Assembly: GCF_014695375.1 (NCBI RefSeq)
Contig: NZ_JACJOG010000059.1
Location: 216,208 to 280,207, forward strand
DNA: 64,000 nucleotides
DNA from: Coleofasciculus sp. FACHB-T130
Lineage (GTDB): Bacteria > Cyanobacteriota > Cyanobacteriia > Cyanobacteriales > FACHB-T130
Reading direction: 5' to 3'
This document shows positions 34,806-42,716 of this stretch, piece by piece. The notes below the pieces were generated by a model. That model was given only the letters and a program-made list of their open reading frames with translations. It was not told the DNA's origin and did not search any database. The translations under genes were made by a program, and so were the position numbers. Every line of letters begins with the position of its first letter. Positions within the stretch are counted from its first letter, which is position 1.

Positions 34806-35897
34806 ATGCAGATTAGCGTAGAAACCTTTACAGTAAACAAGCGATTTCCTTTAACCATCAGTCGCGGGACGACAGCGCAAACCATGAATGTGTGGGTACG
34901 CGCGATCGCAGAGGGGATTGAAGGCTGGGGAGAAGCTTCGCCCTTTTCCATTGGGGTGGGAGAACCGCGGCAAACCACGGAGATTCTCTTGGAGGCATTG
35001 CAAGGCATCGCGCCGCTGTTGGAGGCATATAGCCCTTGGGAAAAGCAGAAAATTGAGGAAGTATTGCAAGCAGCGCAAATCCCTTCTGCGGCGTGGGCGG
35101 CAATTGATATGGCGTTGCACGATTGGCAGGGAAAGCGGCTAGGATTACCGTTGTGGCGTCTGTGGGGATTGGATCGAGATCGGATTGTTCCCACCTCTGT
35201 GACGATTGGAATTAATTCCCCATCTGGTGCTTTACAGCGATTGCGCGATTGGCGGCAGGTGACAGGGGCAAATGTTTTGAAGGTGAAATTGGGTAGTTCC
35301 GAAGGAATTGAAGCGGATCAAGCGATGCTGATGGCAATTCGGGAGACAGTACCGGATGCTCAGCTAAGCGTCGATGCCAATGGGGGTTGGAATCTGGAAG
35401 ACGCTGTGATGATGTGCAGTTGGCTGGCAAAGATGGGCGTTAAGTATGTGGAACAGCCGCTGGGACGGGAAGCAGAAGTCGGGATAATGGGGGAATCGTC
35501 GTTTAAGGAATTGTACACGCGATCGCCTCTACCCATTTTTGTAGATGAAAGTTGCTTTACTCGCAAGGATATCCCGCAACTGGCAGACCGCGTTCATGGC
35601 GTTAATATCAAACTAATGAAGTGTGGCGGCTTAACGGAAGCGATTCGCATGGTACATACAGCGAAAGCTTGTGGATTGCAGGTAATGTTCGGTTGCTATT
35701 CTGACAGCGCCATCTCGAATACGGCGGCGGCACAACTCTCCCCCCTAGCGGATTATCTAGATTTAGATAGTCATCTGAATCTCATCGACGATCCTTTTAG
35801 CGGCGCATCCATACAAGATGGGCGATTGCTACCCAACGATTTACCCGGATTGGGAGTTATCAGAAGGACGGAGAATATTAGCGAAGCAGCGCCTTAG
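34806..35897 (+). CDS. dgcA: Enolase-superfamily epimerase: N-acetyl-D-glutamate racemase (DgcA-like) or dipeptide epimerase
   Basis: The 363-residue protein has the muconate-lactonizing enzyme fold. The catalytic lysine motif is in VLKVKLGS (KxK), and the metal ligands lie in SVDANGGW, VEQPL and FVDESCF. The second-half lysine is in VNIKLMKCGGL. The family includes L-Ala-D/L-Glu epimerases and the recently defined DgcA racemases of D-glutamate catabolism. The gene directly downstream encodes a DUF1611/DgcN-type protein, which favours the DgcA reading. The intergenic distance is 38 bases, so one transcript is likely. Confidence 0.85.
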   Translation: MQISVETFTVNKRFPLTISRGTTAQTMNVWVRAIAEGIEGWGEASPFSIGVGEPRQTTEILLEALQGIAPLLEAYSPWEKQKIEEVLQAAQIPSAAWAAIDMALHDWQGKRLGLPLWRLWGLDRDRIVPTSVTIGINSPSGALQRLRDWRQVTGANVLKVKLGSSEGIEADQAMLMAIRETVPDAQLSVDANGGWNLEDAVMMCSWLAKMGVKYVEQPLGREAEVGIMGESSFKELYTRSPLPIFVDESCFTRKDIPQLADRVHGVNIKLMKCGGLTEAIRMVHTAKACGLQVMFGCYSDSAISNTAAAQLSPLADYLDLDSHLNLIDDPFSGASIQDGRLLPNDLPGLGVIRRTENISEAAP

Positions 35898-35935
35898 TGC
35901 TGGATAAATTTCTGTTCCCTATTTTCTAAAAAGCT

Positions 35936-36985
35936 GTGCATTTGACATCTAAACATCGAGTCGCAATTCTGCTACATGAAGGGATTCGCGGCATCCACGG
36001 CAAGACCGGACTGGCGCTATTGCGCTATGGCGAAGCGCTAGTAGTGGCAGTCATCGATCGCCAGTGTGCGGGAGAGTCGTTGCGAGAATTGACAGGTATC
36101 CCCCGCGAGGTTCCGATTGTCGCTTCTCTGGAAGAGGCGCTAGCTTATACACCCGATATCCTGGCGATTGGGATTGCACCGCCTGGGGGTGCCCTGCCAG
36201 CCGAATGGTGGCAGGAAGTAAAACAAGGGATAGCAGCGGGGTTGTCTATCGTCAATGGACTGCATACTCCAATGGCGTTCCATCCGGAGATCCAGACATT
36301 GTTGAAAGATGGGCAGTGGATTTGGGATGTGCGTCAGGAACCCGCAGGATTAAAGATAGGAAGCGGACAGGCGCGATCGCTCGCTTGCAAACGGGTTCTC
36401 GCTGTCGGCACAGATATGGCAATCGGCAAAATGTCAACCTGTTTGGAACTCAATAAAGCCGCATTGCAGCGCGGTTTGCGTTCCAAGTTCCTAGCTACAG
36501 GTCAAGCCGGTTTAATGATAGCGGGGGATGGTATACCCCTGGATGCCGTGCGGGTTGACTTTGCTGCGGGTGCTATCGAGCAAATGGTGATGCTGTTTGG
36601 CGAAGAGCATGAGATTCTGTTTGTTGAGGGGCAAGGTTCCCTGTTGCATCCCGGTTCAACTGCAACGCTGCCACTGATTCGCGGGACTCAGCCGACGCAT
36701 CTGGTGCTGGTACATCGAGCGCAACAAGCAACCATCCGCAATCATCCCCACGTTCCGATTCCGCCCCTGCCAGAAGTCATACAGCTTTACGAGACAGTGG
36801 CAGCGGCAGCCGGTGCATTTGCGCCAGTGCCTGTGGTTGCGATCGCCCTCAACACCGCCCATCTTGACGCTGATACTGCACAACGAGCGATCGAGCAGAT
36901 ACAGGCAGAAACAAAGCGTCCCTGCACCGATCCAGTCCGCTTTGGTGCTGACACACTATTAGATGCCGTAATGTCTAATCCTTAA
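35936..36985 (+). CDS. dgcN: DUF1611 family, D-glutamate N-acetyltransferase-like (DgcN)
   Basis: The 349-residue protein starts at GTG 35936, with no clear ribosome-binding site. The N-terminal part is Rossmann-like (VAILLHEGIRGIHGKTGLAL, then DILAIGIAPPGG). The C-terminal part is a P-loop domain with GTDMAIGKMST (about 161-171) and FVEGQGSLLHPGS. This architecture defines DUF1611, whose DgcN members acetylate D-glutamate so that DgcA can racemise the product, yielding L-glutamate after deacetylation. The adjacent dgcA-like gene supports that pathway. Biochemical function in cyanobacteria is inferred. The 3' end overlaps the convergent glycosyltransferase gene by 11 bases. Confidence 0.82.
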   Translation: MHLTSKHRVAILLHEGIRGIHGKTGLALLRYGEALVVAVIDRQCAGESLRELTGIPREVPIVASLEEALAYTPDILAIGIAPPGGALPAEWWQEVKQGIAAGLSIVNGLHTPMAFHPEIQTLLKDGQWIWDVRQEPAGLKIGSGQARSLACKRVLAVGTDMAIGKMSTCLELNKAALQRGLRSKFLATGQAGLMIAGDGIPLDAVRVDFAAGAIEQMVMLFGEEHEILFVEGQGSLLHPGSTATLPLIRGTQPTHLVLVHRAQQATIRNHPHVPIPPLPEVIQLYETVAAAAGAFAPVPVVAIALNTAHLDADTAQRAIEQIQAETKRPCTDPVRFGADTLLDAVMSNP

Positions 36986-38630
36986 TCTGTGGCTTCTGAC
37001 TCTTCGCTGGTTTGACGGCTGTCGGCTTCGTAATTAGCAGCCAACCCTCCGCCTGATTAATCGCTTTTACCGGCTTTAAATTCAGCTGCTTAAAGGTGGG
37101 TTGGTCAAGTAAAAAATAAGGTTGAGCGTCACCTTTCCAACGTTGCTGGAGTTCGGCATCCGTTGCGGGGATGACTTGGCGATCGCTATAAAAATTCAGA
37201 GAAGGACGACCATGATCGTAGGATGTGTAGATTGGCTTATTGATGGGAGTTTTGCGCTTAATCATCGCGGCAACGGGTTTAACCGGATAGGCTTCTGCGA
37301 GTTCCCAATTCCAGTGTGGCGATGTCATGAGTAGCAGTAGCGTTACATACGTACCCCAAAATAGCAGTGGAATAAATTGCAGGTCTTTTTGATAAATCAA
37401 AACTGCCGTTATCAATAAAGTCAAAGCAGCCGATGCAAACACCAGTTGCAAATTCCAGTTCGGTTGGGGGCCAAACGCAGCAAAATAAAAACTACCGCTT
37501 AGCGCCGCTAAACCCATGACTGTCAAAAGCGGTACCCAAGAGCGGGGATAGGATTTCTTACTCGGCGCATTCCAAATTTCAGCAAGCTGGGCACCTCCCA
37601 ATAAAGCCACTGCTGGGTAAATCGGCAGTACATACCAGGGAAGCTTTGTTCCCATCACCGAAATGGCTACTAGATAAACACTCATCCACACCAGTACCAG
37701 TTTTGCCCAGCTCATATTGCGATTTTCCCAAGCAAGGCGCAATCCTTGGGGCAATAAGAATAACCAGGGCCAACCGTACTTTAAGATTTCCAACAGATAG
37801 TACCAGGGGGGACCCGCGTGATTCTCGACGGGTGCCCAAATCCGCTGCAAGGATTGACTGAAGATGCCGGTGTTTACGAAAGCCTGCCCGTAGTGGAGAA
37901 ATTGGGCACCATACCAAGCGGCAACTGGCACACTGCCCAAGAGCAAACCAATCCAGAAATAGAGGGAAGTTAACAGTCTGGGAGTATCCCAAGCTAAAAA
38001 TACCAGGGCAATATTTAAAAGTAATAATCCCATCATGCCTTTAGTCAGGCAAATCAACCCAAACCCGATACCGGCACCGAGAGCGTAGCGCAAGTTTCGA
38101 CGCGATCGCAACACGCACCACATCATGAACAGGAAAAAGCACAGCACTGCCCCATCCAGCATCGCCAGACGCCCATGACGCACAACGGGTAGTAGCGTTA
38201 AGTAAATCAAAGCCGAGAAAAGAGCTGGAAGGCGTCGCCGGAATAGTTCCCGTCCAATGCCATACAAAAGCGGCACACAAGCGGCACTCAGCAGCGCCCC
38301 AGGTAGGCGCGTTGTCCACTCATTTACACCGCCGATTGCGTAGGCACCGGCAATCAGCAGATGCATTAAAGGCGGTTTATTGAAATACTCCGTACCTCCC
38401 AACGTCGGGTACAGCCATCTCAAAGAATCAAACTTTGCCTGCCAAATCTCACGAGCAACCTGGGCAACCGTTCCCTCATCCCAATCCCGTAAAGGCAGTA
38501 CGCCCAGATTGATTCCAAATAGCAGGATAGCCGCTAGGAATAACCCTAAGACCCACAGCCTTTCCACCCATCTGTCAGCTCCTCTAATCTTCTTTTTTGA
38601 ACGACCCCACGCAAAAGTTTGACGATCCAT
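36975..38630 (-). CDS. GT39/ArnT-like membrane glycosyltransferase
   Basis: From ATG 38630 the protein has 551 residues; a TTG three codons upstream is possible. The signature of the PMT_2/ArnT family is present: RDWDEGTVAQVAREIW near residue 55, including the catalytic Asp-Glu, then TEYFNKPPLMHLLIAG and FRRRLPALFSALIYLTLLP. About 11 membrane helices precede a soluble C-terminal part (PIYTSYDHGRPSLNFYSDRQ). Family members transfer a sugar from a polyprenyl-phosphate donor to lipid A, protein or another acceptor on the outer face of the cytoplasmic membrane. The acceptor is unknown. Confidence 0.88.
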   Translation of the reverse strand: MDRQTFAWGRSKKKIRGADRWVERLWVLGLFLAAILLFGINLGVLPLRDWDEGTVAQVAREIWQAKFDSLRWLYPTLGGTEYFNKPPLMHLLIAGAYAIGGVNEWTTRLPGALLSAACVPLLYGIGRELFRRRLPALFSALIYLTLLPVVRHGRLAMLDGAVLCFFLFMMWCVLRSRRNLRYALGAGIGFGLICLTKGMMGLLLLNIALVFLAWDTPRLLTSLYFWIGLLLGSVPVAAWYGAQFLHYGQAFVNTGIFSQSLQRIWAPVENHAGPPWYYLLEILKYGWPWLFLLPQGLRLAWENRNMSWAKLVLVWMSVYLVAISVMGTKLPWYVLPIYPAVALLGGAQLAEIWNAPSKKSYPRSWVPLLTVMGLAALSGSFYFAAFGPQPNWNLQLVFASAALTLLITAVLIYQKDLQFIPLLFWGTYVTLLLLMTSPHWNWELAEAYPVKPVAAMIKRKTPINKPIYTSYDHGRPSLNFYSDRQVIPATDAELQQRWKGDAQPYFLLDQPTFKQLNLKPVKAINQAEGWLLITKPTAVKPAKSQKPQIKD

Positions 38631-39173
38631 ATTTAACAAAGCCCGTGGTATTTAGCGGCAATCCAACTTCATTCCCTGCGATTTATCTAACTCAATCATC
38701 TGACTAAAATCACAAGGTAAGTTTCCATGTCCTTATGAAGTTTGCATAACTCTATAGAATAAAGCCGGATTTTCTATCTTAAAGGGACCGAGGAAAACTC
38801 TCGTCATGCCTGTCCTAACCCTGTAGGACAATCTCAGAGTTGGAAACACTCGCAGCGTTTAGACTCAGTTTTACAGCGGTTAGACGCTCGTTGCGTTCCG
38901 AATTATAAAATTTATACCAGTAGTGAGAGTCATACGGAAAGTTTTTTTAGTCATCTATCGGCACATTTAGCATCGCCACCATGCAAGTGTAACGCCGACT
39001 TACTCTGTTCGCGTAAGTGTTGCTAGCGTACGTGTTGCGGCTTTGTGAAGAGCGAGCGCACTCTTTAACGATTCGGCAAGGCGAGATAACTGGCTGCTGT
39101 GAGAAGCGGGGTATCTGAAGTGCTGGCTCACAGCTCAAATAGAATTGCGATCGCAACACTTTATCGTTAATCG
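38631..39173. other. Intergenic region with possible small RNA
   Basis: About 540 bases between the glycosyltransferase and recombinase genes, which are both on the minus strand. It has a TATAGAAT -10-like word near 38753, several hairpins from 38790 to 38890, and a GC-richer, repeat-like right half (38990-39060). I see no coding frame. Confidence 0.5.
38790..38890 (+). ncRNA. Possible Yfr2-like small RNA
   Basis: Consecutive stems are visible: CGAG/CTCG near 38789-38803, TGTCCTA (38811) with TAGGACA (38824), GAGT-TGGAAAC-ACTC (38837-38851), and AGCGTTTAG with TTAGACGCT (9 bp with two G-U pairs). As I recall, the cyanobacterial Yfr2 family has a conserved TTGGAAACA word in a loop, matching the third hairpin. 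Strand, ends and family are tentative, and no T-tract terminator follows. Confidence 0.3.
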
Positions 39174-40448
39174 CTAAAAGATGAAAACTAGCTGGATCTC
39201 CCAAGATGAATCCTGGCGGTTAATTTCAATCTGGCGAATAAATTCTCGAAAGTAGAATCGTCGCTCTGATTCTGACAAATCTAGCCAAAATTGTGAGATA
39301 GATACAGCCTGCGCGATCGCTTGTAAATCTACTGGCGGCAGACTCGCCATCCGCGATTGCAATTGAGAGATTTCTGTGCGTAGCTTGTAGGCGCGTAACT
39401 GGGCAGTTTCTGAATCTAGAATGCCATTCTCTGTAAGCGTCGGCAACTGAGCTAAGATATCTTGCTTCGCGGCAATTTCATGGGTAATCGTGCCCTTAAT
39501 TCCATCCATATTGGGAACATTCACCGCCGCTACTGCGCGGGGTAAATCCTGGCAGATTCTCTCAATCGTTTGCTCCAATACTTCCTGATAAGAAATAGCC
39601 TTACATTTGGGCTGTTTAACGCACTTGGTTGGACGCAGATAAAGATATTCTCCCTGTTTGCGGGAAGCGGTGACGCGGGTAATCGTCATTGGCGACTGGC
39701 ACTCCCCACAAACTACTAATCCCGCTAGAGAACGATTTGCACTAGCGGTGCGAGGAGGCAAACGGCGGTTACGGCGCAGCAAGCGGTCAATTTGCGCGGC
39801 TTCTTCCCTAGATACGATGGCAGCATGGGTATCAGAGAGAACCTGACCATTCTTATACGCAGTATCGCCCCGATAGACTGGGTTCGTTAGCCAGCGTTGT
39901 CCAGTAGAAGCGGAAATTTTCTTGGCGTATTTCTTTTCTAGATACCGCACCGCACCGCGTAAAGAACCATACAGCAAAAATTGTTCAAAAAAATCTTTGA
40001 CGACTGGCGCGGCGCTGCGGTCTAGGATATAACGGTCTTTACCTCGTCGGTAGCCGTAAGGAGCTTTTCCGGGTGCTGGCGAGGCTTTGAGCCGCCGCTG
40101 AGCGTGTCCTTGACGGATGCGATCGCTGCGCTGCCGATTCTGAATTTCTTGCAGGAGTTGCAGGGGTGTTTGATGATACGCGACTGACTCGGTAGTAATA
40201 ATTTGAATGCCGAGGGATTCGAGATCGAGGATGCGATCGCATACTTCTTCCACCGAGTTTCCCAATTCTGCCAGTCGTCGGATTAATAAATAATTAGCGG
40301 GTTCTTCTTTACAATCTTCTAACAGCTGTCGTAGTTGTTGACGTTCCCCTAAATCTTGATAAACGCTATCTATTTCCCAACCCCACATCAAGGGATCGGG
40401 TGCAACTTCAAGCAACGGGTCAGTATAGGAATATGCAATGATTTTCAT
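39174..40448 (-). CDS. Recombinase family protein (large serine recombinase type, degenerate catalytic region)
   Basis: From ATG 40448 the protein has 424 residues. The resolvase-like N-terminus (IIAYSYTDPLLE, LLIRRLAELGNSVEEVCDRI) keeps the RRLAELGNS helix but lacks the usual Arg and catalytic Ser pattern (YxRxS). A recombinase domain follows (APYGYRRGKDRYILD, LTNPVYRGDTAYKNG). A zinc-binding segment comes next (CGECQSP, CVKQPKC), then a coiled coil (ILDSETAQLRAYKLRTEISQ). Cyanobacteria carry XisF-like recombinases that excise elements from heterocyst genes, but a cyanobacterial core group with this altered N-terminus appears not to be part of a mobile element. No attachment sites are visible. 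Function is uncertain. Confidence 0.78.
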   Translation of the reverse strand: MKIIAYSYTDPLLEVAPDPLMWGWEIDSVYQDLGERQQLRQLLEDCKEEPANYLLIRRLAELGNSVEEVCDRILDLESLGIQIITTESVAYHQTPLQLLQEIQNRQRSDRIRQGHAQRRLKASPAPGKAPYGYRRGKDRYILDRSAAPVVKDFFEQFLLYGSLRGAVRYLEKKYAKKISASTGQRWLTNPVYRGDTAYKNGQVLSDTHAAIVSREEAAQIDRLLRRNRRLPPRTASANRSLAGLVVCGECQSPMTITRVTASRKQGEYLYLRPTKCVKQPKCKAISYQEVLEQTIERICQDLPRAVAAVNVPNMDGIKGTITHEIAAKQDILAQLPTLTENGILDSETAQLRAYKLRTEISQLQSRMASLPPVDLQAIAQAVSISQFWLDLSESERRFYFREFIRQIEINRQDSSWEIQLVFIF

Positions 40449-40498
40449 TGCAGAATTATGTACCAAGCTGCCAGGAGCAGCCTGAAGAGTTTAATTTT

Positions 40499-40530
40499 AG
40501 CTTGTGTAGGTAGGCTTCGTTTCTGTAGCC
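40499..40530. repeat. Dispersed repeat, copy 2
   Basis: AGCTTGTGTAGGTAGGCTTC followed by GTTTCTGTAGCC is a diverged copy of the element at 11517-11547. The CGCAGGATGCTCCC segment that follows also resembles part of the region near 15945. Confidence 0.55.
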
Positions 40531-40612
40531 CCACGCTTCTATCGTGCAGACAGGTCTTCGCAATTCGCAGGATGCTCCCAAAGTGCCCTGATTAGGATTC
40601 ATGGTTGACAGC

Positions 40613-40972
40613 TCATTCACCTAACTCAATGATGTTGCCATCAGGATCTTGAGTAAACAGCGCAGCGCGACCAGAAGCGCTCATTTGTAGGGGGTAGTTG
40701 TGAGCCATAAGCTTCTCCTTAGCAGCGTCTAAGTTGGCGACCAAGAAGGCTAAATGCCGATTCCGACCTAATTTTTCAGAATTGACTAAATCTGATGGTA
40801 TAGAGTTGGCAACAATCAGGTGAATTTGAAACTCGCCGACTTGATACCATGCGCCGGGAAATTTCAGCACTCTATCCACCTTCGATAATCCCAACACGTT
40901 CCCATAAAATTGCTCGGCTCGTTCCAAGTCAGAAACGAGAATGGCTGCATGGAGACATTGAGTAATCTGCAT
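40613..40972 (-). CDS. VOC (glyoxalase/bleomycin-resistance) family protein
   Basis: The 119-residue protein has the two beta-alpha-beta-beta-beta modules of the VOC fold: LHAAILVSDLERAEQFYGNV then LGLSKV, and HLAFLVANLDAAKEKL ending in FTQDPDGNIIELGE. The His at about residue 8 and the Glu near the end are the usual metal ligands. VOC proteins include lyases, dioxygenases and resistance proteins; the substrate cannot be predicted. It is downstream of pirin on the same strand, separated by a strong palindrome, so it is probably transcribed separately. Confidence 0.85.
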   Translation of the reverse strand: MQITQCLHAAILVSDLERAEQFYGNVLGLSKVDRVLKFPGAWYQVGEFQIHLIVANSIPSDLVNSEKLGRNRHLAFLVANLDAAKEKLMAHNYPLQMSASGRAALFTQDPDGNIIELGE

Positions 40973-41048
40973 CGCTAGTTATACTTTTGCCTGTAATCAT
41001 ACCATTTTTACCTGGAGGTAAACGAATTCCTTAGAACCAAAAAATAAA

Positions 41049-41082
41049 TAAGAGAAATCAAGCGATCGCTTGATTTCTCTTA
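41049..41082. terminator. 34-base perfect palindrome centred on a HIP1 site
   Basis: The half-site TAAGAGAAATCAAGCGA is followed by its exact complement, the centre being GCGATCGC. Read on the minus strand it is followed by TTTATTTT, so it could terminate the pirin transcript. It lies between pirin and the VOC gene. Confidence 0.65.
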
Positions 41083-41157
41083 CTTAAAGAACTGTTTACT
41101 TAAAAACCATGACCGGAATCATCGTCTTCGCCTAAAGGGTATATAAACCTTCGGCTG

Positions 41158-41856
41158 TCATGCCAAATCGAACAACAGGAATTCCGTGCTATTTTTGGCT
41201 TCTATGGCTATCTGGTTTTCATCACTGATTGCAGCGCCATCTCCAGCAGCCAGTGGCTTACCATTCAAACTGATATCGCCTTTGATAACTTGCAGCCAAG
41301 CATGGCGGTTAGGGTTGATTTGATAATTAACCTGCTGTCCTGCATCGAGCAAACTTGCGTAGAGATTGGCATCTTGGTGGATAGTAACCGAACCATCCCG
41401 ACCATCTTGAGAAGCAATTAAACGGAGATTCCCGTGCTTTTCTTCAGCTGAATACATTTTCTGTTCATATCTAGGTTTTAATCCCTTTTGATTTGGCGTA
41501 ATCCAAATTTGTAGAAAATGCACTAAGTCAGTTTTAGAATGGTTATATTCGCTGTGCGTAACTCCTGTACCAGCGCTCATAACTTGCACTTCACCCGGAA
41601 GAATAATAGAGCTAGTTCCCATGCTATCTTTATGCTCCAAAGCACCTTCTAGTACGTAGGAAATAATTTCCATATCTCGATGAGAATGTGTCCCGAAGCC
41701 TTGGTTCGCTTGCACTCTATCTTCGTTAATTACGCGCAGAGTTTTAAATCCCATGTGCTGGGGATCGTAATAGTTGGCGAAAGAGAATGAGTGATAGGAA
41801 TTGAGCCAGCCATGAGCGGCATGTCCGCGTTCTTCTGCTTTCCGAATTGCAATCAT
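41158..41856 (-). CDS. Pirin family protein
   Basis: The start is ATG 41856 (232 residues) because AGGAG lies 6 bases upstream of it; an ATG two codons earlier would overlap the site. The bicupin pirin fold is recognisable: [39 protein letters not shown], and [15 protein letters not shown], which supply the three His and one Glu metal ligands. Pirins of this YhhW-like group can show quercetinase or redox-sensing activity. The divergent HxlR regulator and the CDGSH pseudogene between them indicate a redox-related locus. Confidence 0.9.
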   Translation of the reverse strand: MIAIRKAEERGHAAHGWLNSYHSFSFANYYDPQHMGFKTLRVINEDRVQANQGFGTHSHRDMEIISYVLEGALEHKDSMGTSSIILPGEVQVMSAGTGVTHSEYNHSKTDLVHFLQIWITPNQKGLKPRYEQKMYSAEEKHGNLRLIASQDGRDGSVTIHQDANLYASLLDAGQQVNYQINPNRHAWLQVIKGDISLNGKPLAAGDGAAISDENQIAIEAKNSTEFLLFDLA

Positions 41857-42025
41857 TTTCATCTCCTATTTAACTTGAATGTCCAGCGGCTAGAGCCTAG
41901 AGTTATCCTGGTTGTAGAAAGGCGATTTATTGCGTCTCCCTTCGCAGACTAAAAAAATGGGATCTGTTGCCAGTTGGTACAAGTAAACTTTATTTAGACA
42001 GGCTACGGTTTTGTCATGAATAATA

Positions 42026-42263
42026 CTAAAGTTTACTGTACAAACCATCACAAAACGGTGGATTTCTGGTTTACTCACACTGGCATACTGCTACGTGTTT
42101 TTTGTCTTTCATTACAAACTTTACAGGGGGGGATTCCGTGTTTTGATGGGAACCATCGCCATAAGGTTGATTGTGAGATTGACCGCAACTACACCAAAAT
42201 TTAAGTACCCAATTCAAGCGCAAGAATGATAGGTTTTGTATCTACAATGACGGGTTCACTCAT
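42026..42263 (-). pseudogene. CDGSH iron-sulfur domain protein, inactivated
   Basis: ATG 42263 has AGGA 8 bases upstream and begins MSEPVIVDTKPIILALELGT, a typical CDGSH start, then hits TAA. A two-base deletion shifts the frame, and the next frame continues KFWCSCGQSHNQPYGDGSHQ, PPVKFVMKDKKHVAVCQCE, then a TAA in place of a sense codon, then TRNPPFCDGLYSKL and TAG at 42026. Besides the frameshift and nonsense codon, the first CDGSH motif has become GDGSH and the second CDGLY. Dual-CDGSH proteins hold 2Fe-2S clusters. The gene lies between divergent pirin and HxlR genes. Confidence 0.88.
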
Positions 42264-42379
42264 TTTGCTTGTCCTTGGCTTTCTTTGGTGCCTTATTTTT
42301 GTATATTTATAGTTTAAAAAATGTAACCATAAAGTGTAAAGTATGCAGTTTAAAGTAAGATAGTACCCAAAAAGATACT

Positions 42380-42700
42380 ATGGAAGCTAAAAGCGAGAAT
42401 TTTGAAAGGAAGACTTGTCCAGCAGAAACTACCTTAAAAGCAATTAGCGGACGCTGGAAGCTTTTGATTGTGGCAGAACTATGGTCAGGCGTTAAACGGT
42501 TTGGGGAACTGCAAAGAGGGCTGGAGGGAATCACTCAAAAGATGCTCACACAGCAACTCAGAGAGATGGAAGAAGACGGAATTATCCATCGTCAGGTTTA
42601 TCCGCAGATTCCCCCAAAAGTGGAATATTCTTTGACCCCTTTAGGAGAAAGTTTGAAACCGATTATTCAGGCAATGCACGAATTAGGCACGCAATTATAG
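42380..42700 (+). CDS. HxlR family transcriptional regulator
   Basis: The 106-residue winged-helix protein has the HxlR signature: CPAETTLKAISGRWKLLIVA, ELWSGVKRFGELQRGLEGIT, QKMLTQQLREMEEDGIIHRQ and VEYSLTPLGESLKPI. The Cys at about residue 13 is the position that senses electrophiles or oxidants in some members. It is divergent from the CDGSH pseudogene and pirin and probably regulates them. TAGTACC and GATACTA half-sites just upstream of the ATG (42360-42379) may be its own operator. Confidence 0.9.
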   Translation: MEAKSENFERKTCPAETTLKAISGRWKLLIVAELWSGVKRFGELQRGLEGITQKMLTQQLREMEEDGIIHRQVYPQIPPKVEYSLTPLGESLKPIIQAMHELGTQL

Positions 42701-42716
42701 AAATTATTGGCAGAAA

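Noticed and set aside
34851..35194. Several overlapping antisense frames within the dgcA-like gene
   Set aside because: They are shadows of a strongly conserved enzyme frame; none has its own start signals.
39174..40448. Recombinase as evidence of a prophage or excision element here
   Set aside because: No phage genes, no attachment-site pair and no tRNA target are visible around it.
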